DNA of 54,008 nucleotides, taken from assembly GCA_031291595.1 (NCBI GenBank), contig JARLIU010000053.1:1-54008 (forward strand), read 5' to 3'. Position 1 is the stretch's first letter. Each line of letters begins with the position of its first letter. The notes beneath the pieces were generated by a model, which saw nothing but the letters and a program-made list of their open reading frames with translations, was not told where the DNA came from and searched no databases. Origin of the DNA: Ancalomicrobiaceae bacterium (lineage in GTDB: Bacteria; Pseudomonadota; Alphaproteobacteria; Rhizobiales; Ancalomicrobiaceae). A program made the position numbers and the translations under genes. Shown here in pieces: positions 44,683 to 53,788 of the stretch.

Positions 44683-45522
44683 TCAGCCGCGTTTAGCCGT
44701 GCCGCGCCTAGCCCGCGATTGCCGCGGCGGGGCGGTGGGAGCACCGAACAGATCGCGTTCACCCGTATCGCCTGCGCCCCGATCGGGCGATGGCGCGGGT
44801 GGAGGGATCGCGGATCTGGCTTCCGGCTCTGGCTCCGCGGCGGTCATCGGTTCGGCGAGCGGCACGACGAGACCCTCGTCGTCGCTCCTGACCGAATTGA
44901 CGCGGGTCGACACCGGAAAGAGGTCGAACCGCACGCCCGGCACGATCAGCTGCAGTGCTTCGTCCGGGCTCGTCTCGCGGCAATCGAGCCAGCGATCGAA
45001 GTCCGCCGGCATCACCACTGCCGGCATGCGGTCATGCACGGCAGACACCGGCGGCAGCGACGGCAGCGTCAGGATGGCGGCAGTATCGATCTCGGACCCG
45101 TCGGCCGCGAGGTAGGTCTCCCAGATGCCGGCGAAGGCAAACAGGCCGTCGGGGGCCTGATCGGCGGCAAGCCGGATGTGGAACGGCTGCCTGCCCTTGC
45201 CGAGCCGTTGCCATTCGTAGAAGCCGGTCGCCGGCACCAGCATGCGGCGATGGCGGAACGCGCCGCGGAAGGACGGCTTGTCGGCGACCGTTTCGGCGCG
45301 GGCGTTGATCATCAGCGGCAACTCGGCCGGGTTCTTCGCCCAGCCGGGGATCAGACCCCAGCGCGCCAGCATGAACCGCCTGCGGCCCTCGAACACGGCG
45401 ACAATGGCGATCGGCTGCGTCGGCGCGATGTTGTAGCGCGCCGGGAAATTCGGCAGGTCGTCATAGCGGAACAGCGCGCGGACCTCGTCCGGCGGCGCCG
45501 TCAGGGTGAATCTGGCACACAT
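44683..45522 (-). CDS. SOS response-associated peptidase (SRAP/HMCES, YedK type)
   Basis: Protein that crosslinks to abasic sites in single-stranded DNA through its N-terminal Cys. It has 279 residues from the ATG at 45522, which puts Cys at position 2 as required. Catalytic residues fit YedK: C2, N73 in MINARAET, E103 in FYEW and H163 in AVHDRMP. The core ends near 225; a further 50 or so residues are Pro/Glu-rich with a basic end (RQSRARRGTAKRG), an unusual tail. No GTTC-N7-GTTC LexA box of the alphaproteobacterial type is visible upstream. Confidence 0.9.
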   Translation of the reverse strand: MCARFTLTAPPDEVRALFRYDDLPNFPARYNIAPTQPIAIVAVFEGRRRFMLARWGLIPGWAKNPAELPLMINARAETVADKPSFRGAFRHRRMLVPATGFYEWQRLGKGRQPFHIRLAADQAPDGLFAFAGIWETYLAADGSEIDTAAILTLPSLPPVSAVHDRMPAVVMPADFDRWLDCRETSPDEALQLIVPGVRFDLFPVSTRVNSVRSDDEGLVVPLAEPMTAAEPEPEARSAIPPPAPSPDRGAGDTGERDLFGAPTAPPRQSRARRGTAKRG

Positions 45523-45751
45523 GCTCCAACTATAGCCGAAAAGCCAAACCGGCGGATCAGTTGCGTGCGCGTGAATGCCTACGCCAGCCGGGTAAGCAAT
45601 TCGCAACCATGCCCGGCTAGATTGGCGTGGGCAATAGCGATGCGCGCCGGACCGACGGGAGGGTCGGGGCTCCGTGCATCTGACCTTGCATCGACGGGCA
45701 GCCGGCCTTCGCCGCAGCCCCCGGGCTTGGACGAGGCGATTGGTGGGAGCC

Positions 45752-46279
45752 ATGCTGGTGATCGCAGAGGCCGCAAAAGAGGACGTGGACGCGCTGTTGG
45801 CGCCGTCGATCCTCGCCGACGCGAACATCAATCCGGCGACCCGGCTGGCCACGGACTACCTCAATCATTTCAACAACGTCGTCATGCTGCTCGACCTCAT
45901 CTCGTCGATGCCGGAATGCGCCGAGGAAGTGCTCGGCTGGCAGCCGCTCGACTACCCGTCGTATTTCGCGCAATCGCATTTCCGCCATCGCGACCTGGCG
46001 ATCCTGGCCTACAGCCGGGCTGATCCGGTGCTGCGGGGGCGTTTCGACGGCATAGTCGAGGAGCTGAATACGGCGATGCTGATGGCCCAGGCCATGCTCT
46101 CCGGCGAGGATCCGCTCGATCTGGAGACCGACTTTCATCTGCGCGAACTGGTCGAACAGCAGTTGAAACCACTGATCGCGGAAACCGGCGGCCTGATCAA
46201 CGGCACCATCAGCTTCGTGCCGGCCAACCACCAGATGCAGGACACGGCGCAGGAATCGATCGACGAATTGTTCGAATAG
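45752..46279 (+). CDS. Hypothetical protein, 175 residues
   Basis: I do not recognise a family. The protein is acidic, mainly helical and soluble, without signal or membrane segment. Features are NPATRLATDYLNHFNNVVMLLD near the start, a YPSYFAQSHFRHRDL segment near 70 and an acidic end (QESIDELFE). The start at 45752 is chosen because upstream sequence in frame is Arg-rich and looks non-coding. It is divergent from the SRAP gene and is followed after 150 bases by a Nudix gene. Confidence 0.72.
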   Translation: MLVIAEAAKEDVDALLAPSILADANINPATRLATDYLNHFNNVVMLLDLISSMPECAEEVLGWQPLDYPSYFAQSHFRHRDLAILAYSRADPVLRGRFDGIVEELNTAMLMAQAMLSGEDPLDLETDFHLRELVEQQLKPLIAETGGLINGTISFVPANHQMQDTAQESIDELFE

Positions 46280-46429
46280 CGCCGGTCCGACCCCTGCAGC
46301 TCGCGCCGCACCGGCGGCCGATGCCCGAACGCCGCGACGCCTGGCGCCGATGCCCGGAGGCTGGCCGACTTGGCGGCGCGCCCGCGATGGCATAGGGTCG
46401 GTGCTGATCCCGGCCCGGTCCGTCCCCCC

Positions 46430-46873
46430 ATGACATCTGCAGACAATCCGCATGTGCTCTGCCGCCCGATGCTCGGCGTTTCGATCTGCGTGTGGCGCGG
46501 CGACGAGGTGCTGCTGGTCAAGCGCGGCAAGCCGCCGGGCGCCGGAATGTGGGCGCCGGTCGGCGGCAAGGTCGAATGGGGCGAGAGCCTGATCGAGGCG
46601 GGCTTGCGCGAAGTGACGGAAGAAACCTCGGTCGCCTGCGAGATCATCGAATTTTCGCAATTGCGCGAAATCCTGGCGCCGGAAGCGGGGCCGAAAGCGC
46701 GCCACCACGTCGTGCTTGCAGTGTTCGCCGCCCGCTGGCTCGCCGGCGAAGCGGTCGCCGGCGACGACGCCGACCGGGCCGAATGGGTGGCGATCGACCG
46801 GCTCGCACAGGTGCCGTTGGTCGAGGGGACGCTTCCCTATATTCTGGCGACGCGGCGACTGGTAAGAGCGTGA
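46430..46873 (+). CDS. Nudix hydrolase
   Basis: A 147-residue pyrophosphohydrolase of nucleoside diphosphate-X compounds. The Nudix box is at residues 46-68 (GKVEWGESLIEAGLREVTEE, then TSV) with all catalytic Glu and Arg; only the late Gly is Ser. The core MWAPVGGKVEW resembles ADP-ribose or MutT-like groups (GMWxxPGGKxE pattern), but substrate is not decided. The start at 46430 is set by the conserved VSICVWRGDEVLLVKRG. It precedes the TIGR02301 gene on the same strand by about 50 bases. Confidence 0.9.
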   Translation: MTSADNPHVLCRPMLGVSICVWRGDEVLLVKRGKPPGAGMWAPVGGKVEWGESLIEAGLREVTEETSVACEIIEFSQLREILAPEAGPKARHHVVLAVFAARWLAGEAVAGDDADRAEWVAIDRLAQVPLVEGTLPYILATRRLVRA

Positions 46874-46926
46874 TTTTTGTCGGGCGATGGCTTAAGAGGC
46901 CGGCGGACGGGGTGAGGAGAATCGCT

Positions 46927-47340
46927 TTGCGGCGGTATGGCATCATGAGCGGCACAATCGGGAGCGGCGTTGCCGGCCTCTTCGTCGCTGTCGCCGTCTC
47001 GCTGCCGATGCCGCCGGCCATGGCCGCGCCCGGCGACCCGCCCTACGACGAGCAGTACATGCGGCTCGCCGAAATCCTCGGCGGCCTGCACCACTTGCGG
47101 CCGTTGTGCGGTGCCAACGAGCCGCAGATCTGGCGCGACAAGATGAACGCGCTGATCGCCGCCGAAGACCCGACGCCGGACCGGCGCCGACGGCTGATCG
47201 ACAAGTTCAACCGCAGCTACCGTTCGTTCGCCGAAGTCTATCGCACCTGTACGCCCGGCGCGCAGGCGATCATCGAACGCTACCTAGCCGAGGGCGCCAA
47301 ACTCTCGGAAGACGTGCTCGACCGCTACGGCAAGCGCTGA
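46927..47340 (+). CDS. TIGR02301 family secreted protein
   Basis: A small periplasmic protein found in Rhizobiales, of unknown function. The mature part fits the family: YDEQYMRLAEILGGLHHLRP, LCGANEPQIWRDKMNALI, then LIDKFNRSYRSFAEVYRTC. A signal peptide ends near PAMAA. I propose the TTG at 46927, since AGGAG stands seven bases upstream and the first residues then give a basic n-region (RRYG); the ATG at 46945 lacks both. Two cysteines (LCGAN, RTCTPG) may form a disulfide. It follows the Nudix gene on the same strand. Confidence 0.82.
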   Translation: MRRYGIMSGTIGSGVAGLFVAVAVSLPMPPAMAAPGDPPYDEQYMRLAEILGGLHHLRPLCGANEPQIWRDKMNALIAAEDPTPDRRRRLIDKFNRSYRSFAEVYRTCTPGAQAIIERYLAEGAKLSEDVLDRYGKR

Positions 47341-47397
47341 ATCTGTGCATTTCCTGCCACGGCGGCTCAAGAGAATCAGCGAAATTCGCTAGACTCG

Positions 47398-47449
47398 TTA
47401 ATGCCCCGTTGACGAAGTTTAATCCGTGTTAACATTGTGAAACGGTTAA
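47398..47449. promoter_or_regulatory. Cluster of TTAA half-sites, possible CtrA-type region
   Basis: Four TTAA sites stand at 47398, 47419, 47429 and 47446 in an otherwise GC-rich gap. TTAA at 47398 is followed after seven bases by TTGAC (47409), one base from the CtrA pattern TTAA-N7-TTAAC; a full TTAAC is at 47429. TTGACG (47409-47414) and TAACAT (47430-47435) could be -35 and -10, but the 15-base spacing is short. The next start codon is at 47589. Confidence 0.35.
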
Positions 47450-47588
47450 TCGCACTGACGGTGAAAGCCGTGCTAAGGAGTTCCTGGGCTGGCGCGAAGG
47501 CGCTTCGGGCGGACTGAGACGGTCGAAAGGCGCATGCGCCGGACTGCCTCGGACCGGATTTCGGGGCGCGGGAGGACGAATACCGATC

Positions 47589-47852
47589 ATGCTCGACGAG
47601 ACACAGACACCCGACGAACTCGACCGGATCATCGCCGACAAGAAGCGCGCGGCTTTCGAAATCGTCACCGATGCGATGATGGATGCCGAAGTTGAAGGGA
47701 TCGAGCGCGAAATCGTCGTGCAGGCGGCGCTGTTCGCCGTGTTCACCGATCTGGTCAACGCCTATGGCGAAGAGGCCGTGGCGGGCCTCGCCGAAAAGCT
47801 CCCCGAACGCCTGCGCCGCGGCGAGTTCTCGCTCGTCCGCTCGGTTCAGTAG
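47589..47852 (+). CDS. Hypothetical protein, 87 residues
   Basis: A short acidic helical protein without signal or membrane segment: ELDRIIADKKRAAFEIVTDA, then ALFAVFTDLVNAYGEEAVAG and a final LPERLRRGEF. I know no function or family name. GGGAGGA lies about 16 bases upstream of the ATG, somewhat far. The 248-base gap before it carries a cluster of TTAA half-sites. It converges on the LysE gene. Confidence 0.7.
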   Translation: MLDETQTPDELDRIIADKKRAAFEIVTDAMMDAEVEGIEREIVVQAALFAVFTDLVNAYGEEAVAGLAEKLPERLRRGEFSLVRSVQ

Positions 47853-47890
47853 GTCCGCCGGGGCGCAGCCCCCATGCGGCTCGCAGCCTT

Positions 47891-48520
47891 TCAGTGCGGG
47901 ACGAATGCCAGCCGTACGATCATCGTGGCGCCGAATGCGACGAGGATGGCGCCTGCCACCCAGTTGATGCGCGTCAGCACCCGATCCGACAGGCTGGACC
48001 GCACGAAGCCGACGACCGTGGCCACCGCGACCCACCACACTGCCCCGCCGGTGAAGACGCCGAGGACGAGGCTCGTGGCGCCAAGATAATCGCCCGAGCG
48101 CGGTGCCCAGCTGCCGAGCGATCCGAGCACGGCGACGAAGCCGAACACCGTGACCGGATTGGTCAACGTCAGGCCGAAGGCGCCGAGCGCGGTCGACAGC
48201 GTCGAGGACGACGACAGCTTGCCGTCGCCGACGTATGGCGCGGCCAGCGCTATGCGCCAGCCAAAGGCGATCAGCAATGCGCCGCCGATCAACTGCAGCC
48301 AGAACGCCCAGCCGATCAGCATTCCGGTGATCGCGGTCGTGCCGTAACTGGCGATCGCGGCGAACAGCGTATCGGCACAGACCGCGCCGACGCCGGCCGC
48401 CAAGCCTGCGGCAAAGCCGCGGCGGATCGCCTCCTGGATGCAGACGATGTTGACGGGCCCGACCGGCGCGGAAAAGGCGACGCCGATGATGATCCCCTCG
48501 ATGAGATAGATGAGCTCCAC
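47891..48520 (-). CDS. LysE family exporter (second copy in window)
   Basis: A 209-residue inner-membrane exporter with about six helices. The family N-terminus is clear: EGIIIGVAFSAPVGPVNIVC. LTLTNPVTVFGFVAVLG follows in the middle. The GTG at 48520 is the likely start, with GAGG five bases upstream; the longer frame adds about 54 Arg/Gly-rich residues that look non-coding. It differs strongly from the LysE protein at 37610-38266, so the two are not a recent duplication. The exported compound is unknown. Confidence 0.88.
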   Translation of the reverse strand: MELIYLIEGIIIGVAFSAPVGPVNIVCIQEAIRRGFAAGLAAGVGAVCADTLFAAIASYGTTAITGMLIGWAFWLQLIGGALLIAFGWRIALAAPYVGDGKLSSSSTLSTALGAFGLTLTNPVTVFGFVAVLGSLGSWAPRSGDYLGATSLVLGVFTGGAVWWVAVATVVGFVRSSLSDRVLTRINWVAGAILVAFGATMIVRLAFVPH

Positions 48521-48861
48521 CAAAGCCTCGCTTGCCGGGCGGGCGCCGTATCCGCCAACTCGCCCGCCGCCGCGGGCGATCCCGACTGCCGCCGTCGGCC
48601 GGACCCGGCCGGAGCCGCCGAACGGTCCGGCCGAACGGAATCGACGCCCGGAGCGATCATGCGCAAAATGGCAGAATAACAACAGCCCGGAACGATGGCC
48701 GCCCGCCTCGGGTCATTGCTTAAGGCAAGCTCCCGAACGAGGCCGGCTGCGGCTCCGGGATGGTCCCCGGCGCAGCATTGGCGCAACAGCTTGAGATTCT
48801 CGTCCGCCGAGCCTTTCTTTGACGCAAAGCTCGGCTAAAGTCCGGCGAACGGAAGGTCCCC
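48521..48861. other. 341-base divergent intergenic region
   Basis: It separates the GTG of the LysE gene from the ATG at 48862. It holds one inverted repeat, CGGCCGGA (48606-48613) with TCCGGCCG (48626-48633), and a TTGACG at 48819-48824 without a well-spaced -10. I see no gene in it. Confidence 0.5.
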
Positions 48862-49500
48862 ATGATTGATCGCCGCACTGTCCTGCTTGCCCTGTCGGCG
48901 CCGGTTCTTGCCGTACCGCAGTTTGCCCTAGCCGCCACCAAGAAGGTGGAGACCGAGCGGATCACCGTCTCGCCGCAGAAACCGATCGAGGGACTGCCGA
49001 TCGGGACCGACGCCAGGACAGCCGATGATGCCAAGGGGCCGGAGATCCACAAGGATCTCGACAGCCTGCCGGCGGCCGTGGCGGCGATGCGCACGAAGAT
49101 CCTCGAGGCGGCCTATTCCGGCGACATGGAAAAGCTGCGCGCCGTCATCCAGCAGAACGCCACGCCGCCGGTGTTCTCGGTCAATGAGGTGGTCGATCCG
49201 ATCGACTACCTGAAGGGCCAATCAGGCGACGGCGCCGGCCTGGAAATCCTCGCCATCATGACCGACGTGCTCGAAGCCGGTTGGGCACGCGTCGATGCCG
49301 GCGGGCCGAACGAAATGTACGTCTGGCCGTATTTCGCCACGATCCCGCTCGACAAGCTGTCGGACCGGCAGATGGTGGAACTGTACAAGTTCGTCACCTC
49401 CGGCGACTTCGAGGAGATGAAATCGGGCGGCAAATATTCCTTCTACGCGCTGGGCATCGGTCCGGACGGGGTGTGGCATTACTTCAAACTGAACGACTGA
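48862..49500 (+). CDS. Secreted hypothetical protein, 212 residues
   Basis: The N-terminus (MIDRRTVLLALSAPVLAVPQ) has a twin-arginine start and a hydrophobic core ending in ALA, so it is exported, perhaps by Tat. The mature part is soluble with no recognised motif; it includes MRTKILEAAYSGDMEKLRAV, an ankyrin-like phrase but without repeats, and a C-terminal aromatic segment (YFATIPLDKLSD, ALGIGPDGVWHYF). I recall similar proteins in Rhizobiales only as hypotheticals. GGAAGG precedes the ATG. It stands alone before the SPFH gene. Confidence 0.75.
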   Translation: MIDRRTVLLALSAPVLAVPQFALAATKKVETERITVSPQKPIEGLPIGTDARTADDAKGPEIHKDLDSLPAAVAAMRTKILEAAYSGDMEKLRAVIQQNATPPVFSVNEVVDPIDYLKGQSGDGAGLEILAIMTDVLEAGWARVDAGGPNEMYVWPYFATIPLDKLSDRQMVELYKFVTSGDFEEMKSGGKYSFYALGIGPDGVWHYFKLND

Positions 49501-49698
49501 CGGGACAGTCGCCCGACAGCGACCGACGCCCCCATTGCGCATCGCCCGGTTGCTGCGCCATAATTCGGAAATTCGCAGCCGCCGACGCAGATCGCCGCAC
49601 CCCATTGCATTTCGTTAGCCGGCATGCCCAACTTGCCGACGGTTTGATTTCGATGTGACTTTCCATTAGGGAGGACCGCGCTTTAGCGGTCGGATTTC

Positions 49699-50757
49699 AT
49701 GGCTGCCAATTTGTCCCAGTTGACGCCCAAGGGCGTCTCGGCCGGTCTCGGCCGGCTCGTCATCCCCGTCGTGGTCGTTGTCGTCATCGCCGGCATCGCG
49801 GCCAACAGCTTCTACACGGTGCCGCAGACTGACGTCGCCTTCGTCACCCGCTTCGGCCAGGTGATCGGCCGCGACGCCGGCCCGGTCGGCCCGGGACTGC
49901 ACTTCAAGCTGCCGTTCATCGACGTCGCCGACCGTCTCAGCACGACGACCGACACGTTCGAACTGCCGGAACGCAAGGCCTATACCAGCGACACCCAGGA
50001 GGTGACGCTCAATATCGGCATCACCTATCGCGTGCCGCCGGCCGCCGCCTATCACCTCTTGTACGAGATCGGCCAGGCCGGCAGCGTCGACATCCATTCC
50101 AACGTGATGAAGCTGTCGAACGAGGTGGTGCGCGAGGTGATCTCCAAGCACACCGCCAACGAGATCGCCGGCGTCGACCGCGAGAAGGTGGTCGGCGAGA
50201 TCAAGACCGGGCTGACCGGCGTGCTCGACAGCATCCTGAAGCTGGAAATCTCGGCGGTGCAATTGAATGCGCTGGAGTTCTCGCCGCAATACCGCGAAGC
50301 GATCAACCAGGCGACGCTCGCGCGCACCAAATCGCTGACGGCGCAGCAGGACGCGACCCGCGCCGAGATCGAGGCGAAGACCAGGGTCACCCAGGCCAGG
50401 GCCGAAGCCGACGCCCGCGCCGCCCAGGCCGAGGGCGAGGCGCGCGCCAATCTCGCCCGCGCCAATGCCGATGCGACCGGCAATCTGGCCCGGGCCAAGG
50501 CGGAGGCCGAGGGCAACCTGCTGAAGGCCCAAGCCGACGCCAAGGGCATCCAGCTGAAGGGCGAGGCCGAGGCGATTGCCACCAAGGCGAAGCTCGAGGC
50601 CGCCGGCGGGGCGGACGGCTACGTCCGGCTGTTGGAAGCCCAGGCGAAGCTCAACTGGAAGGGCGACGTGCCGCAGGTCATGCTCGGCGGACAGGACGGT
50701 CCGGGGGTGGCGCAGATGCCGATCATCCTGCCGCTGACACCGGCGGTCAAAAAGTAG
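49699..50757 (+). CDS. SPFH domain / prohibitin family protein
   Basis: A 352-residue membrane-anchored scaffold protein. One helix at about 19-36 (GRLVIPVVVVVVIAGIAAN) anchors it; the SPFH domain follows (about 40-220: GPVGPGLHFKLPFIDVADRL, YTSDTQEVTLNIGITYRVPP). Residues about 220-310 form a long Ala/Glu-rich coiled coil with roughly 11-residue periodicity (ARAEADARAAQAEGEARANL). Such proteins make ring-like membrane microdomains that hold proteases or respiratory complexes. No FtsH, HflK/C or NfeD gene is adjacent. The DUF2339 gene follows 73 bases later on the same strand. Confidence 0.9.
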   Translation: MAANLSQLTPKGVSAGLGRLVIPVVVVVVIAGIAANSFYTVPQTDVAFVTRFGQVIGRDAGPVGPGLHFKLPFIDVADRLSTTTDTFELPERKAYTSDTQEVTLNIGITYRVPPAAAYHLLYEIGQAGSVDIHSNVMKLSNEVVREVISKHTANEIAGVDREKVVGEIKTGLTGVLDSILKLEISAVQLNALEFSPQYREAINQATLARTKSLTAQQDATRAEIEAKTRVTQARAEADARAAQAEGEARANLARANADATGNLARAKAEAEGNLLKAQADAKGIQLKGEAEAIATKAKLEAAGGADGYVRLLEAQAKLNWKGDVPQVMLGGQDGPGVAQMPIILPLTPAVKK

Positions 50758-50830
50758 CCTGGCGGCGCCCCGGAGCGGGTAGCCCGGGCAGGCGGCGCAA
50801 TCTCCTCCTATTGCAAGCGGGTGGTGTCCG

Positions 50831-53788
50831 ATGGACGATGCCGGCCTCATCCTGTTGGGCCTTCTGTTCGTGGTGGCGTTTCCGGTGATGGCGCTGACCG
50901 CGCTCATCCTGGTCGGGACCGCGCGCACCCGGATCGGCACTCTCGAGCGGCTGCGCGAGGCCGACGTCGCCCAGATCGCGGTGCTCGCCGCACGGCTCGC
51001 CCATGCCGAACGGCAGCGCGCGAGCGAACCCAGGCCACGACCCGAGCCTTCGGTCGCAGCTCCCGGCGAGGCCGCTGCAGGCCAGCCGCCAGCCGCCGAG
51101 ACGAGCGAGACGACGCCGGAGGGCACGATCCCGCCGGCTCAGGCACCCATCGGAGAGGCTGCCACCGAACCAGCCGGAGCGGCGGCCGTTCCGCCGCCGT
51201 TGCCGCCGTCGGCCGCCCCACCCATCCCACCGCAGACGCCGCCACCGGGAAACCTGCCGCCGATGCCGGGCGGCGCGCCGGCCCCTGCCGCCGGTCCGGG
51301 GCTGGAAGAATCGCTCGGCACGCGCTGGAGCGTTTGGCTCGGTGGCCTCGCCCTGGCACTCGGTGCGGTGTTCCTGGTCAAATACTCGATCGATCAGGGC
51401 TACTTCGGTCCGCTGGCCCGCATCATCCTCGCCGGCCTGTTCTCCGCCGCCCTGATCGTTGCCGGCGAATTCATGCGTCGGCGCGAACCGGCGAGCGAGG
51501 CCTCCACCCCGGCACCGATTCCATCGGTGCTGACGGCGGCGGGTACCATTGCCGCCTTCGCCACGGTCTACGGCGCCTACGCGCTCTATGACCTGATCGG
51601 ACCGGGCGTCGCCTTCGTCCTCCTCGGCGTGGTCGCCGTCGGCACCATGGCGGTGGCGCTGCTGCACGGACCGTGGATCGTCACGCTCGGCATGCTCGGC
51701 GCCTATGCGACGCCGCTGCTCATCGAAACCGACCAGCCGAACGTTGCCGCTCTCGTCATCTATCTCCTCTCCGTGACGTTGGCGGCTTTCGGCCTTGCCC
51801 GCCTGCGGCTTTGGCGCTGGGCGGCGAGCGTGGCGCTGGTGCTGGCGCTGGCCTGGGGCTTCGTCATCGTCGCCATGGTCGGCGGGCGAACTGCCTTGCC
51901 CGTCGAGGCGGCAGCCTATCTCATCGGGCTTCTGGCGCTGCATGCCGGCATCCTCGTCGTCTCGATCGACGAACCGGTGTTCCCGCCGAACGACCGGCCG
52001 CTCGACCCGCTCGGGCTGGCCGGCATTCTCGGCCTCGCCGTGCTCGCCTTCCTGCTGCTGCAGGCCGACGACTACGGGCTGGCAGGCCGGGTGACCGCCG
52101 CGCTTGTGCTCGCCGCCAGCCTGGGGCTCGCCTGGCGCTGTCCGGCCATGGCGCCGGCGGCGGCGATCGGTGCGTTTCTCGCCTTCTGCTCCGCGCTGTC
52201 CTGGGCGGTCGACATTCCGGCCAATCTCGACAACGGCGTGCTCGTGCAGGGCGTCGACGGGCTCAACCGCATCCGGCCGAAGCTCATCGGCGAATACGCC
52301 GGCATCGCCAGCTTGCTGGTCGGCGTCTTCGTGATCTACGGCGGCCTCGGCGCCATCCGCTCGACGCCCGGAGCCGACCGCACCGGCGGCTGGTTCGCCG
52401 GCGCCGCGACGTTTACGCCGGCGCTCATCGTGCTCGCGGCCTGGCTCCGGATCGACGGTTGGGCGCCGAGCCCATTGTTCGCCATGCTGGCGCTGGTCCT
52501 CGCCGTCCTCTCGGCCGCGCTGACGTGGGCGCTAGGTCAACGCGAATACATCGACAAGCCGGCACTGTCGGTTGCCGTCGCCGCCATCGGCACGGTCGCG
52601 ACCCTCGGGCTGGCGCTGACCATCGCGCTCGAACGCGGCGCCTTGACCATCGCGCTCGCCCTCGTCGTGCCGGCGATCGCCTGGGTGCACGGCGCCCGCC
52701 GCATCGCCATCCTGAAGCCGCTCGCCGCCTTGTTCGGCGTCATGGTGCTCGCCCGCGTCGCCTGGGAGCCGCGCATCGTCGGCTCCGACCTCGGCACGAC
52801 GCCGATCTTCAACTGGCTGCTCTACGGCTACGGCGTACCGGCCCTCGGTTTCGGCTATGCGGCGCATGCGTTCCGGCGCCGTCAGGCCAAGGAGGCGGAG
52901 AACGACGCCGCCATCGCCATCATCGAGGCGCTGGCGGTGATCTTCACCGGCCTGCTCATGGTGCTGGAGATCCGTCATCTCGTGCACGGCGGCGACGTCT
53001 ATGCACGTGGTTCCTCGCTGATGGAGATGGGCCTGATGATCTCCGTCGGGCTGATCTTCTCGGCCGCGCTGTCGCGGCTGGCGGGCCGGCTCGGATCTCC
53101 CATCTACGACGGCGCGTCGCTCGTCATCGCCTCCGCCTCGCTGTTCGTCTGTCTGGTCGGGCTGCTGTTCGGCTTCAATCCGGCATTCTCCGGCGAGGAC
53201 GTCGGCGAGAATATTTTCTTCAACGACCTGCTGCTCGGCTATCTCGTCCCGGCACTTGCCGCCGGAGCGGCGGCCCTGGCGAGCAGGCGGTCGCGGCCGC
53301 GGGCCTATGTGGTGGCGCTCGGGCTGACCGCGCTGGCGCTCGGCTTCGTCTACGCCAGCCTGATGGTCAGGCACTGGTACCACGGCGGCGACCTGACGGC
53401 TTTCCGCCTGATCGAGTTCTCGTCGCAACATCGCACGGGCGACGCCGAGTTCTGGACCTACTCGGTGGTCTGGCTTCTCTACGGCGTGGCAACGCTGATC
53501 GCCGGCGGATTGATGCGCTCGCCCGCGGTGCGGCTCGCCTCGGCGGCGATCATCGCCCTGACCGTGGTCAAGGTGTTCCTCCTCGACATGAGCGCGCTGA
53601 CCGGCATTTTCCGTGCCCTCTCGTTCATCGGGCTCGGCTTCAGCCTCATCGCCATCGGCTGGCTCTACCAGAAGCTGCTGATGATCAAGCCGCAGCCGCT
53701 TGCACCCGAACCAGGCGAGCCGGGACCGCCCGAAGCCGGACCTCCGGCGCCCTCGCCCGAAGCGGCGCCGTCGATCAACCGACCTTGA
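50831..53788 (+). CDS. DUF2339 family large membrane protein
   Basis: A 985-residue polytopic membrane protein. It has an N-terminal helix (residues about 5-28), a short coiled-coil-like stretch, a Pro/Ala-rich linker at about 60-155, then roughly twenty-five hydrophobic helices from LGTRWSVWLGGLALALGAV to GLGFSLIAIGWLYQKLL, and a Pro-rich tail. The motif FLVKYSIDQGYFGPLARI is characteristic of DUF2339 (COG5373). The function is unknown; envelope or cell-wall roles have been suggested for such proteins, but I cannot support one. Its tail overlaps the next gene on the minus strand by 14 bases. Confidence 0.88.
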   Translation: MDDAGLILLGLLFVVAFPVMALTALILVGTARTRIGTLERLREADVAQIAVLAARLAHAERQRASEPRPRPEPSVAAPGEAAAGQPPAAETSETTPEGTIPPAQAPIGEAATEPAGAAAVPPPLPPSAAPPIPPQTPPPGNLPPMPGGAPAPAAGPGLEESLGTRWSVWLGGLALALGAVFLVKYSIDQGYFGPLARIILAGLFSAALIVAGEFMRRREPASEASTPAPIPSVLTAAGTIAAFATVYGAYALYDLIGPGVAFVLLGVVAVGTMAVALLHGPWIVTLGMLGAYATPLLIETDQPNVAALVIYLLSVTLAAFGLARLRLWRWAASVALVLALAWGFVIVAMVGGRTALPVEAAAYLIGLLALHAGILVVSIDEPVFPPNDRPLDPLGLAGILGLAVLAFLLLQADDYGLAGRVTAALVLAASLGLAWRCPAMAPAAAIGAFLAFCSALSWAVDIPANLDNGVLVQGVDGLNRIRPKLIGEYAGIASLLVGVFVIYGGLGAIRSTPGADRTGGWFAGAATFTPALIVLAAWLRIDGWAPSPLFAMLALVLAVLSAALTWALGQREYIDKPALSVAVAAIGTVATLGLALTIALERGALTIALALVVPAIAWVHGARRIAILKPLAALFGVMVLARVAWEPRIVGSDLGTTPIFNWLLYGYGVPALGFGYAAHAFRRRQAKEAENDAAIAIIEALAVIFTGLLMVLEIRHLVHGGDVYARGSSLMEMGLMISVGLIFSAALSRLAGRLGSPIYDGASLVIASASLFVCLVGLLFGFNPAFSGEDVGENIFFNDLLLGYLVPALAAGAAALASRRSRPRAYVVALGLTALALGFVYASLMVRHWYHGGDLTAFRLIEFSSQHRTGDAEFWTYSVVWLLYGVATLIAGGLMRSPAVRLASAAIIALTVVKVFLLDMSALTGIFRALSFIGLGFSLIAIGWLYQKLLMIKPQPLAPEPGEPGPPEAGPPAPSPEAAPSINRP

